Source of the DNA: Coemansia sp. RSA 487
Lineage: Eukaryota > Kickxellomycota > Kickxellomycetes > Kickxellales > Kickxellaceae
Reading direction: 5' to 3'
Assembly: GCA_027577595.1 (NCBI GenBank)
Contig: JANBRJ010000095.1
Location: 1 to 62,945, forward strand
DNA: 62,945 nucleotides
Of this stretch, positions 8,646 through 18,477 are shown in pieces. The position numbers were made by a program, and so were the translations under genes. How positions within the stretch are numbered: the stretch's first letter is position 1; every line of letters starts with the position of its first letter. The notes under the pieces are model-generated. The model saw only the letters and a list, made by a program, of their open reading frames with translations, was not told where the DNA came from and searched no databases.

Positions 8646-10553
8646 ATGCATAGTGGCGACAAACGAGGAGTAGAAGAAGTTCTATATTGTGCCGATGGAG
8701 ACGGTTCGTTGGACAGGGCTGTCGAAAAAACACGCTCGGAGAATGGGAAGCACATATCAAGCACTACAAAGAGACGTGCTTTAGAGGCACAGTCGCTGGA
8801 TTCTAAAGCCCTTGAGAGCCTTCCTTGTGCCAAAATGTATGAAAAATCGTACATGCACCGAGACATTGTTAGCCATATTGCCACTACAAAGACCGGATTC
8901 GTTATTACAATATCTACCGATGGACGCGTAAAGTTTTGGAAAAAGCGCGACAAAGGGATTGAGTTTGTCAAAACATTCCGAGCCCATCTTGGACCGATTC
9001 TTGCGCATGCGGTATCTCTTGATGGCCACATGTTTGCAACCACTTCGGCAGACAACACTATCAAGATATTTGATATTGTTAATTTTGATATGATTGGAAT
9101 AATTGACACAGAATTTGTTCCAGGCACGCTCTGCTGGATCAAAGATCCGCTGGACCAAACAGCCTGCATAGTAGTAACCGACTCTGACACTCCTACTGCA
9201 TACGTGTTCGATCCATACTCGGGAACAAAACCAAAACGGATAATCAACAGAATACACCGACAGCCGATCCTACTAGTGGCCTATAACCCAGTTGTAGAGT
9301 GTGCGGTCTCTGTGGACAAGGGTGGGATGGTTGAGTACTGGACGCTGGAGGAGCCATTTGCCCTTCCAGAGTCAATCGATTTTAAGCTCAAATCGCAAAC
9401 GGATCTCTACGAATTCAAAAAGAGCAAGTGCATTCCCAACAGCCTTGTGTTTTCGCCAGATTTTGAGCTATTTGCATGTACCAGCGCCACGGACTCTACA
9501 ATCCGTATATTTAGATTTGCCACTGGCAAGCTGTATCGAAAGTACGATGAGTCGATTGGTGCAAGCAATTCAATACAGCAAAGCGATGAAGGCGGCCGAT
9601 TTAAGCTCGATGACATGGAGTTTGGGCGACGCCTGGCCACAGAAAACGAGCTACTCAAGTCCTCTGATGCCAAAGCTAGCAATGCAATTTTTGATGCTAG
9701 CGGTCGCCTTTTGCTATTTCCGTCTCTCTTTGGCATAAAGGTCGTTAGCCTTTCAACAAACAAGGTCGTTTGTGTGCTTGGAAAGCCAGAGCCACATCGT
9801 TTTCTAGACATTGCTCTTTGTCAAAATTTACCTGGTGATACTGCGCCACGACCAGAGTTGGCTGCCCCCTCAAATCCCGAGTCTAAACAAGGAACAAGCG
9901 CCAGCGACCCTACACTATTTTGCACTGCCTACAAACGCAAAAGATTCTACATGTTTACGCGAGAGGAGCCGGATCACCTTGTGCAAGACAACGCGCGCGA
10001 TGTGTTCAACGAAAAGCCTACGCGCGAGGAGGCATCCCTAGCTGTTATGCCTTCGAACCAGCGTTCTGCAACGGCGGCAATACTGCACACGACACTCGGC
10101 GATATCCATCTCGCTCTGTTCCCAGAGCATGCGCCAAAGGCGGTCGAGAACTTTGCTACGCACTCGGAAAATGGGTATTACAATGGCATTATATTCCATC
10201 GCGTTATCAAGCGGTTTATGATACAGACAGGGGACCCATTAGGCGATGGGACTGGCGGAGAGTCTATATGGGGGAGCCCATTTGCAGATGAATTCTCGCC
10301 AATGCTGCGGCATAACCACCCTTACACGCTGAGCATGGCTAATTCTGGGCCTCGGACAAATGGATCGCAATTTTTCATAACTACAATAGAGTCAGCGCCA
10401 TGGCTTGACGACAAACATACCATTTTCGGGCGTGTCGTATCTGGTTCGGATGTCATACACTTGATTGAATCTGCAAAAACAGACAAACGTGATAAACCAC
10501 TCGAGGATATTAGTATACTGAATATACAGATCCAGCACAGAGGCAGCGACTAG
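8646..10553 (+). CDS. PPWD1: Peptidyl-prolyl isomerase with WD40 repeats, PPWD1 family
   Basis: A 635-residue nuclear cyclophilin fused to a WD40 domain, the PPWD1 architecture. The human protein associates with activated spliceosomes and its cyclophilin domain catalyses proline cis-trans isomerisation. WD-type repeats occupy roughly residues 60-300 (for example VITISTDGRVKFWKK and FATTSADNTIKIFD). The cyclophilin domain spans about 476-633 with FHRVIKRFMIQTGDP (catalytic Arg), GSQFFITT and the APWLDDKHTIFGRV segment carrying the Trp that binds cyclosporin in CypA. All catalytic landmarks are intact. The start ATG at 8646 replaces an upstream GTG at 8631. It ends convergently with NNF1, about 60 bases from that gene's predicted stop. 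PPWD1 is absent from budding yeast, so its retention says something about the lineage. Confidence 0.93.
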   Translation: MHSGDKRGVEEVLYCADGDGSLDRAVEKTRSENGKHISSTTKRRALEAQSLDSKALESLPCAKMYEKSYMHRDIVSHIATTKTGFVITISTDGRVKFWKKRDKGIEFVKTFRAHLGPILAHAVSLDGHMFATTSADNTIKIFDIVNFDMIGIIDTEFVPGTLCWIKDPLDQTACIVVTDSDTPTAYVFDPYSGTKPKRIINRIHRQPILLVAYNPVVECAVSVDKGGMVEYWTLEEPFALPESIDFKLKSQTDLYEFKKSKCIPNSLVFSPDFELFACTSATDSTIRIFRFATGKLYRKYDESIGASNSIQQSDEGGRFKLDDMEFGRRLATENELLKSSDAKASNAIFDASGRLLLFPSLFGIKVVSLSTNKVVCVLGKPEPHRFLDIALCQNLPGDTAPRPELAAPSNPESKQGTSASDPTLFCTAYKRKRFYMFTREEPDHLVQDNARDVFNEKPTREEASLAVMPSNQRSATAAILHTTLGDIHLALFPEHAPKAVENFATHSENGYYNGIIFHRVIKRFMIQTGDPLGDGTGGESIWGSPFADEFSPMLRHNHPYTLSMANSGPRTNGSQFFITTIESAPWLDDKHTIFGRVVSGSDVIHLIESAKTDKRDKPLEDISILNIQIQHRGSD

Positions 10554-10612
10554 TGTTTTTGATAAAGAACAAATATATTATTTTAAAGAATAAACTAGGA
10601 GCGTATTGCCAC

Positions 10613-11313
10613 TTAATCCGAAATCTATACATGCAATATCCACGCACAAAAATCAACGAATAACCAGATACATTAGTACTATAGTCAGCTTGTTCATGGT
10701 GCTTGATGACATAATGGTCTTTGTCTTTGGCCATACATATATGCATGGTTGAGAATATATCGCTTACCTTTTCGACAAAGGAAATGGTTTCCTCAAGAGA
10801 GGTGTGCTCGGCTGACATTGTTGAACGACACTCGTTTAGACGAACTATGCTTTTCGCGTTTTCATTTTGCAGATCAGCAAGCTTTCCCTTGAGCCGTGCG
10901 AGTTCTGTACGCTTGATAGCGGCTGCTCGGCTGCGGTTTATAGCCTCTGGCGACAAACTTGAAATAGGTTGGCCATCGGACCTTTGCTTGCGCTCGATAG
11001 CTGCTTTGATTAGGCCATCAAGGGCGGCAAGTTTGTTAGCCATGTCATACTGCATAAGTATTTCCTGAAAATCTGAATTTGCAGAGTTTCTCAGGTATGA
11101 GCTGATTTGCTCATGACTGTCGGCGAGCTTCTCTGGGATTTCTTCTGCCAACCCTGGAAAAATAGCATAAAGGTCTTCGAGCTTGAAGGTGTCTACAACA
11201 GACGATAGAGAGCGGTCAATAACTGAGAGTAGTTTGTGGTACCGTACGCCATCGGGGGATGAGGAAGAAAGTGATATTTCCTCCTCAAAACGCTGAAGCT
11301 GTAACTCATCCAT
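10613..11313 (-). CDS. NNF1: Kinetochore MIS12/MIND complex subunit Nnf1 (PMF1 family)
   Basis: Nnf1 is a subunit of the four-protein MIS12 complex that links centromeric chromatin to the Ndc80 microtubule coupler. The exon 10768-11313 encodes the family signature: AIFPGLAEEIPEKLADSHEQ, then YLRNSANSDFQEIL, then a long coiled coil. Read through, the frame runs to 10510 with implausible residues and overlaps PPWD1. I infer an intron at 10625-10767: on the minus strand it begins GTAAGC, contains TACTAAT and ends TATAG. It splices in phase to a 12-base last exon (10613-10624) that adds Ile-Ser-Asp and a stop. That gives about 185 residues and removes the overlap. The gene identity is strong; the short terminal exon is inference. 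Confidence 0.8.
10625..10767 (-). other. Predicted intron of NNF1
   Basis: On the minus strand the 143-base stretch has donor GTAAGC directly after a lysine codon, a TACTAAT branch-like sequence and acceptor TATAG. Splicing keeps phase 0 and gives a stop after three codons. Confidence 0.55.
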
Positions 11314-11608
11314 TTGAACAAGTAAAAAAAACAAATGCTATTTAATGAAGCAAATAAGTGTTATAAAACATGAGTACACAAAGTAAAGGTGAAAGAACAA
11401 TAGTGAGCTCTTAAAAAAAAGTAAACAAGTAAATATGCTGCTTCTTATTGCCCATAAGAAAATGCGTCCGACTTATATAGTGAAGGATGATTTTTGACAA
11501 ATTGATGTTTTTACCACACGTGCCATAGATCAGTAACGTTTTATTTTTAGTTTGTTTTATTTTTCATTTAAGCCAGTACCAAAGTTAAACTGCACAGAGA
11601 ATACAAAG
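11314..11608. promoter_or_regulatory. Divergent promoter between NNF1 and HTATSF1 homologue
   Basis: About 295 AT-rich bases between divergently transcribed genes. It contains a TTATATAG sequence near 11472 that might serve either gene. No other motif recognised. Confidence 0.4.
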
Positions 11609-13039
11609 ATGCAAACCGGCTCGGGACAGAGCAGCCAGGCATTTCCTCGCTTCAGCGATTTTGCAACGGACAAGCGCGTGCATTATGCGGATGATGCCGG
11701 TTGCTACGTTTTCACTGATCCAAAAGATGGAGTGAGATATGAATATGACCAAGATAAGAGTGCATGGTTTCCAATGTGGAACGAATCTCTCGTGGCCAAA
11801 CAGCAATCGGCCTACGGCACTGCTGAACAGGATATGGACAGTGTAACAGGCATCCAGGGTCCCAAACGTAAAAATCGAGAGACGGTGGGGAAAAGAGAAA
11901 ACACCAGCGTTTACGTATCGGGACTTCCGGTAGATGCGACTGAAAATGAAGTTGTAGAGTATTTTTCCCAGTGCGGAGCCATCATGCCAGACATTCTCAC
12001 AAACACCCCCAGGGTTAAATTATACCGAAATAAGGAAGGAATCCCCAAAGGGGATGCACTTGTTACGTACTACAAGGCGCCATCTGTTCAAATTGCAGTG
12101 GATATATTGGATGACTCTCAGTTCCGAGCGTCAGAACGGACGCGTATTAATGTGCAGCAAGCAGAGTTCCGCGAGAGAGGAGACGACGGACAAGCGGATA
12201 AAAAGCAACATACTGACACTGACAAATCGAAGCGGACTCACATTGACACAAAGCTTAAGAAAAAGCGACTCGGTCGACTTGAGAAGAAGCTTGACTGGAC
12301 TGAAGATTCAAACGATGTAGCGGATAGACATAAGCGTACGGTGATACTTAAACACATGTTCGCCGTCGAAGAGCTGAAAGAAGATGTTACGTTACTGCTC
12401 GAGCTTACGGAAGATGTGCGGACAGAGTGCGAGAAGCTCGGCACTGTTGCAAGCGTGAAGATTTTTGATGTAAGTATGCGTATTCGACGTCTTGTCAATA
12501 CAAAGATACCCTGCTTTTTTACCTCTAAGAGGGTGTCTGAACAAACACATACCTTACATTTGTATTTTACTAACCCTTCTGCGAGCAGCACTGTTTTAGA
12601 TTTCTGAGGAGGGCGTTATTGCAGTCAAGTTTAAAAGTGAGGCAGTAGCTAAAGCATGCGTAAAGGTAGTTATCATCGTTGTAATGCTACAAAAGCGAAA
12701 TATATGTTTGGTTTACTTTATTTGGCTTTTGCATTTATTGTTTTTTATTGTTTTAATGGCATGTCTTGATACTAACTGTGTTTCGTGGATATAAGGTTTG
12801 CATGCATGTATATATGTATGTATATATGTATGTATGTTACGCCATAGACAATGAATGGGCGGTTTTTTGCCGGGAGACAGGTTGAGGCGGGCATATACGA
12901 TGGCCACACTCGGTACAGGTCCTCAAACAAGACCAGGAATGAGCCTGGAGAGATGGCTAATGCTGAAAGAAATGCAGGCGACGACGAGGACGAGCGAATG
13001 GAGAAATACGCGCAGTGGCTTGACTCGGGACAGGTGTGA
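11609..13039 (+). CDS. CUS2: Spliceosomal U2 snRNP-associated factor HTATSF1/Cus2, three exons
   Basis: Homologue of human Tat-SF1 and yeast Cus2, which bind U2 snRNP and SF3b1 before branch-site recognition. Three exons: 11609-12469, 12600-12665 and 12848-13039 (372 residues). Intron 1 is GTAAGT...TACTAAC...TTTTAG; intron 2 is GTAGTT...TACTAAC...CATAG; both are in phase 0. RRM1 lies at about residues 107-190 (SVYVSGLPVDATENEVVEYF). The second domain is a UHM-type RRM spanning all three exons, with the ULM-binding Arg-X-Phe loop in MNGRFFAGRQVEA. Without splicing the frame would stop inside the UHM at 12607. The acidic C-terminal tail of human Tat-SF1 is absent, as in yeast Cus2. Splice sites are inferred from homology and consensus. 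Confidence 0.88.
12470..12599 (+). other. Intron 1 of HTATSF1/Cus2 gene
   Basis: A 130-base intron with donor GTAAGT, a perfect TACTAAC branch sequence about 25 bases before the acceptor, and acceptor TTTTAG. Phase 0. Confidence 0.8.
12666..12847 (+). other. Intron 2 of HTATSF1/Cus2 gene, with ATGT microsatellite
   Basis: A 182-base intron with donor GTAGTT, TACTAAC near 12770 and acceptor CATAG at 12847. A (TATG)n/(TATA)n microsatellite at about 12800-12835 lies between the branch sequence and the acceptor, so the distance from branch point to acceptor is unusually long (about 75 bases). An earlier AG near 12795 is skipped according to the protein homology. Confidence 0.7.
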
Positions 13040-14277
13040 TTTTGCAATGTTCATTGTTTTATTTTTGTTTTATTTTTATTCGAACAGACATGTTGACACC
13101 GGTCATGGATGCATCGCTGTTGGGTTAATTAAATGCGAGGAATGCCAACATTAGCGAGAGGAAATAATTAAAAAAGACAAAGAGCACAGCTTTACCGCAT
13201 ATTGGCTGCAGAAGCTGCTTTATTGCATGGGTGGGCGGAGAAAGGAAGGTGTATCGTTGCTTCACGGGGATTGTCTAAAGATCATATTAAAGACAGACAG
13301 ACTTTGTAGGGCTTGGTGCATGTGCATTCACGAATGGGATGAACACACAAAAGTCAAAACCAAGGACGATTTGCCCCCTCCTGAAGCAGTTGCTACACAT
13401 GCGAGTCATGAATAGGCTTATGCGCAGACAGTGCCGAAGCTTATGTGTACATTCCGTGAACACCAAACCCCACCATGGATGTAGAAAGGGAAATGGCAAG
13501 GGGAACTAGGAGCTTGGCGTATTGTGGCCATTTGCCAAAAAGAAAGAAGAATATTCACAAACAAACACCAAAGAGAACATGTACCCTGCTCACGTCTCTG
13601 TGCGTCTTGCCGCAGAGGGGAGACGTGACATACATACAAACAAACACTCCAGCTGCCACAAGGATCGGTATCTACCTGGTGTTGGACAGCGGGTGTATAA
13701 AAAGGGAGAGGGGATCCGAGAACCACAAACTTCCACTGCCTCCTTAATTACTGTTTTTTGAACGCGTCGCCAAAACACACGACAATCTTTTTTTAAAAAT
13801 AAAATAAACCAAGGTACGCATAAATCACTCAAAGTTTGTGTATTACCTGCAGCTTGAAGGGATTTTCCTCTCTTTATCAGCCTTTAGACCAGAGACCACC
13901 ACAACTTTAAAGCGCCAGACGCTTTTATTTCTTTTCCCTCCTCAGGTCTTTTATTTCTGCTTGTAAACTTTTTTCGTTCACCATATCTGTTCTCACAATA
14001 TTACTACTGGGAAAATTGCCTCGCGCCCAAAGCACTTACTTCTCCTTCTCTGCGTGAGAACCCCGCAAAGCTTGCTGTGCTTGCCAAACAAGTGTGGCCC
14101 GTTCACCGCCTCACTTACGCCACTCCCCTCTTCTCTTTTCTTTCCTTGGTATATCGCCTTCAGCAGACGCATAGTCTCCATATTATACAGATACTTCGAT
14201 TCGTACAGCTGCGCTTTCTTCACATCCCAGCGCCCGATAGGTAGCAGACAAACGCCAGCGAAGTTGTGATTGCCAAA
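13040..14277. other. Long intergenic region and probable promoter of Kin1-like kinase
   Basis: About 1.2 kb without a convincing gene. Short open frames on both strands have no recognisable content. A TATAAAAA at 13696-13703 is followed by pyrimidine-rich DNA, typical of the leader of a long-UTR fungal gene. I see no RNA gene or repeat. Confidence 0.5.
13696..13703 (+). promoter_or_regulatory. Putative TATA box of Kin1-like kinase gene
   Basis: TATAAAAA followed by a purine-rich stretch, about 575 bases before the candidate first coding exon at 14278. It is the only strong TATA-like element in the region. Confidence 0.35.
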
Positions 14278-14310
14278 ATGTCAGCCGCTGCGGTCAGACC
14301 CGGTTCTAAT
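14278..14310 (+). CDS. Candidate first coding exon of Kin1-like kinase
   Basis: ATG at 14278 opens eleven codons (MSAAAVRPGSN) that end at a consensus donor GTAAGT at 14311. Joining this to the acceptor TTTACTTTAG at 15121-15130 is in phase 0 with the kinase frame and adds fourteen codons before the ATG at 15173, all open. The implied intron of 820 bases is much longer than the others here. This is inference from splice signals and frame only; the kinase may instead start at 15173 with this region as 5' UTR. Confidence 0.4.
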
Positions 14311-15172
14311 GTAAGTTTCAACATAAACACGCGTTATGCTCTATCCAAGCATGCAAGCATTGTGATGGAGATGGTATCCAGTTCCCGGATCAACGGCTCC
14401 CAGCCGAACCATGCAACACGGCGAAACAAGAGGATAAAACATAAATTCCGTGTGCGTCTTTTTCCTCCCTTTGCATGACCAAACATGGATAGTGTGTGGT
14501 CCCTGCTTTTTTCGCTTTTCGTTTTGTTGCTGTTCCCTCCCCCCAAACTATACCGCTCACTGCACGAATGCAGCAGACAAAAGCAGCCCCATTGATGTTG
14601 CTGGTGTTTATGGCTGGCTGTTTCCTCCCTTTTCCTGTTTTTTTTTCTGTCGTTTCTCTTTCCTTTCCTTTCCTTTCCTTCTTTTCCTTCTTTCTTTGGA
14701 TTTGCTATAGCTACCAAGGTCGTCTCTAGCCCGTGTTCCTTTATTTCATTCTCAGCCCTTTAATATATTGGCTGTTGTCGGGCTCGTCGGTTTACCTAAA
14801 GTCAATATTAACGCGAAACTTTCTATTGCTACGTCTTCTTGTAACCCGTTTGCATTTGAATCCGACAAACTCTTTCCTTTTTGTATTTTATACAATCTTT
14901 ACGCCAGTTATTGCTGGTCATTTCTTCTCTTTGTAAGTTTTTTTTTTGCTTTCCTGTTTCTCCCCTGGCAGCCTTCTCACATATCCCCACAGAGCGTTAT
15001 TGCAAAGGCGTAAAGACGTGTTCCTTTTTTGTATTCAAACTCCTCCTTCCTCTAGTTAGTTGTAACGAACGACACTGCTCTGATACTTGTTTTGGGTTTC
15101 CATCTGTCTCGCTCACTCTATTTACTTTAGTACCACAACGCTGACCCTTCAGAATTCATTGCCGCTAGCCAT

Positions 15173-17389
15173 ATGCAGAGACGTCGCTCCCTGGCCCCTA
15201 CCCAACTAGCTCAATATGTTGGTGAGCAGCCCGGCGTTACTGTAGATGTAGCTGATGCTTACCAGGCCGCCCGCTCAGCAGGCTTGCACGGCAATCGCCC
15301 AGTCTCTGGACACTCGGAGCCCCCCTATTCGCAAAGCCAGAAGCAAGCACCTCCGACCCGGTACCCCCAGCACCAGCAAGGCTATCCTGCCTCAAACCAC
15401 GGCACCAACACAGCCCCCAAGAACCCTGCTGCAGACCAACCCTTGGCGCCGCCATCGTCGTCGCAAGCTCAGAAAATCCGCAGTGACATTAACAGTCATC
15501 ACCCCGGCAGACGCGATCGCCGCGTGACCGACATTGGGGAGTTTAGGATAATAAAGACGCTGGGCAAGGGCACATTCAGCAAAGTGTTTATGGCAGAGCA
15601 CCACGTCACGAAAAGGAAATATGCTCTAAAGTTCATAAAGTCACGGCCACCGCAGGGCGGAAATGCTGAAAAGCACAACATCCGCGTCGAGCGCGAAATC
15701 AAGCTTCTGTCTATCCTTTGGCATCCAAACATCGTTCGCCTGTATGACGTCTCGCTGACTCCAAAGTATACAATGATAGTCATGGACTACAACAGCGGTG
15801 GCGAGCTCCTCCAGCTTGTTCGCAAGCGTGGCCGTCTGCATGAGAACGAGGCACGCGGGTTTTTCCGCCAGATCGTTAGCGCAATAGACTATATACACAG
15901 AAACTGCGTCATCCACCGTGACCTCAAGCTCGAGAACGTAATGCTTGACCACGAAAACCGCGTACATATTATCGACTTTGGGTTTGCAAACAGCTTCGAG
16001 TGGGACAAGCAGCTGGATACCTTTTGCGGCTCTCCGTTCTACGCTGCGCCAGAAATGGTCAACGGCATCAAATACACTGGTCCAGAGGTGGACATCTGGA
16101 GCATGGGGATTATTCTGTTTTTCTTGCTCTGTGGTCGCACTCCGTTTGAGGGTGAGAACCTAAAGGAGATTTATGCAAAGATCTCGCGAGGCAAGTTCAA
16201 CCTGCCGCCCTATCTCAGCAAGGACTCCCAGAACATTCTGCAGAACATGCTTATGGTCAATCCCAAGCTTCGCGTTACTATGAAGGGCATCATTGATCAC
16301 CCATGGACAAACAAGGACTATGACCACTCTGTCGATAACCACCTTCCTGCACGTCCGTCTGTTGTGCTCCATCCAAACGAGCAGTCGTTGCAGAAGATGC
16401 GCTCGTACGAATATGATGTCGATGCGGTTGTTGCAGCGCTTGCACAAAGCGACATGGCAATGACACCAATGGTATGTATATATCATCTTATAGAGGAGAA
16501 GCGTCGTCGAAAGGCCGCGAGGAATGCGCGCAGAAGCCAGGCAACCAATCTTGGCAACACTGGGTCCAGCAAGCCGTCAGTCGACCCGATGGCTGCTGTT
16601 AATATGCCGCAATCACAGCCCGGAGCGGCGCCACCAGTAACACCTGCTGAAAACGCTCGCCCAGCATCGCGTAGCCGGCACAGTTATGCCCCAAGCTACA
16701 CCAGCACTGAGAACTATAGCCCAACAAGTCGGTTCGGAGGTGCGCCCTCATCAAGCGATGGTCGCCAAAAGGGCCATTCAGCTGCACTACCATCGCACCA
16801 GCAGCCGCACTCAAATACTGGCGCTAACCTCCATGCTCCTCAACCTCCGTATTTGGCGAACAAGGATTCTGACCTAAGTAACCACGGCGAATCGCTGTCG
16901 TTCGGCGCCAGTCAATATGAGCCACCACGCCTTCGCAAAGGAAGTACTGCTAGTGGACAGCTATCCGTGGCGAGTTCGATTAATCTGGAAGAGTCATCGC
17001 CATATCTGCGAGATAATGACAAGCGAAACAGCCGATCATCTCGCTTTTTCGACCGCGTTCGCAAGTCTATGCCATTCCTCAAAGTACGACAATCTCAGGT
17101 GATGGAGGATATGCCGCGTTTTGACCAGTCACAGAACCAGGTTGGAAATAGAAACAGAGTCAGCTTTTTCCAGGCGCCATTCCGTCGTTTCAGCGCCGCT
17201 CCATCTGCTCTGTCCTTAAACAGCGTACACGGTGGCAACCATATACAAAGCTACTACCCACCACACCCGCCTCCGCCTCCGCAACCCCAGTTCCAACAGC
17301 AAATGCAACAGCAGCAGCAAAATCAACAGCAACATCAACAGCAACATCAACAGCAACATCAGCAGCAACATCATCAACAGCAACATCAT

Positions 17390-17424
<35 letters not shown>

Positions 17425-18241
17425 GCAGCAGCAAGTGTTGAAGCAACAACAGCAGCAGTATCCTAATCCTTTGCCTGCGGCCGCTTACCAGCAACACAGT
17501 CAATTCAGCAGCCCTACTCGTCCATCTACAGCAAACAACGAGCTACGTCCGTCTCTAGCTCCGAAGCAGCGCCCAGCAACTAGTGGCGGGCATCGCCATA
17601 GATATACAGATTTTGGCCCTGTGCAACAAATCCCTGCTTCCCAACTAGACTCGGGCTATGGTGGCGAACGTCACAGAAAGTCTGAGCCGCCGCAAGATCT
17701 GCCCTATGAACCCAGTTCAAATTTTGAAAATGAGGTTGAGCAGAAACGTACTCCGCGGCCATTGTCAGTTGTATCTAATCGCCAGCTGACCCCGCTGCGT
17801 CTGCATCCATCCCGAAGCCAGCAGAACAATCAACCACTAGTTCCATTTACGCAGCAAAAGGCAGGCGTGCAGCTTCCGCCAGCTCTAGCATCACGTGGTT
17901 CTGCTCCTACTGGGGTTGGCAACAGCCAGCAACAAGCAGGAAACAAGTCTGGCGTGCGGGGTATTTTCAACTTACGCTGCACAATGCTTGGTCCGCTCGA
18001 TGAAATCCAAACCAAGGTTGAGCGTGTGCTCAAGAGCAAGGCAATAGTTTTGCGCAAGATGAATGACGTTGTTTACAGCTGTGAAGACCAGGGTCTGCGG
18101 TTTGAAATTATTGTAGAGACGGTGCAGGGTCACTTGCACACGATCAAGTTCAAGCGCTTGGAAGGAAACTGGTGGGCTTACAAAAAACTCACTGTGGCAA
18201 TTTCAAACGAGTTCCAGAGCGTCGAGTTTGCTGGACAGTAG
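15173..18241 (+). CDS. Ser/Thr protein kinase, Kin1/PAR-1/MARK family with C-terminal KA1 domain
   Basis: A 1022-residue CAMK-group kinase of the Kin1/Kin2/PAR-1/MARK type, which acts at the cell cortex in polarity and exocytosis. The kinase domain spans about 124-385: glycine loop GKGTFSKV, catalytic Lys in YALKFIK, HRDLKLEN, DFG in IIDFGFAN, activation segment FCGSPFYAAPEM and YTGPEVDIWS, typical of Kin1. After it comes VCIYHLIEEKRRRK, like the Kin1 UBA-adjacent helix. A long Ser/Pro/Gln-rich linker follows, with a polyglutamine-histidine tract. The last 90 residues form a KA1 domain that binds acidic phospholipids in this family. The main ATG is at 15173; an upstream exon may add 25 residues. 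All catalytic residues are present. Gin4/Hsl1 kinases also carry KA1, so the subfamily is likely but not certain. Confidence 0.88.
17296..17460 (+). repeat. CAR/CAT trinucleotide tract encoding Gln/His-rich repeat
   Basis: Imperfect CAA/CAG/CAT codons give a Gln-rich tract with regularly spaced His residues inside the linker of the kinase. The frame is kept across it. Such tracts are length-polymorphic by slippage. Confidence 0.85.
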
Positions 18242-18477
18242 AGGAGGCTGGGCAATGATAACCTTTGCTTTTGTTTTGTTTTGTATTGGCATTTTCCATT
18301 TTCTATTTTTATCTGTTGCACGTATATTAATTAATTTCAGTCCTTAACAGAGAATGAAAGAAGGCTTAAGGTATTGCTCTCTTTGCTTGCTATTATTGCA
18401 ATCGTCGAAAAATATCAAATATTGAAGGAAATTCTAGACCAAAAAAATAGTAATATTAAAAAATGTAATTTACAAGT

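Noticed and set aside
10510-10767. Read-through C-terminus of NNF1 overlapping PPWD1
   Set aside because: The added residues are aromatic-rich and atypical, the segment has donor, branch and acceptor signals, and overlap with the convergent coding region is unlikely.
16474-16498. Apparent mini-intron in the Kin1-like kinase (GTATGT...TATAG)
   Set aside because: It is under 30 bases, too short to splice, and the unspliced reading VCIYHLIEEKRRRK matches the conserved Kin1 region.
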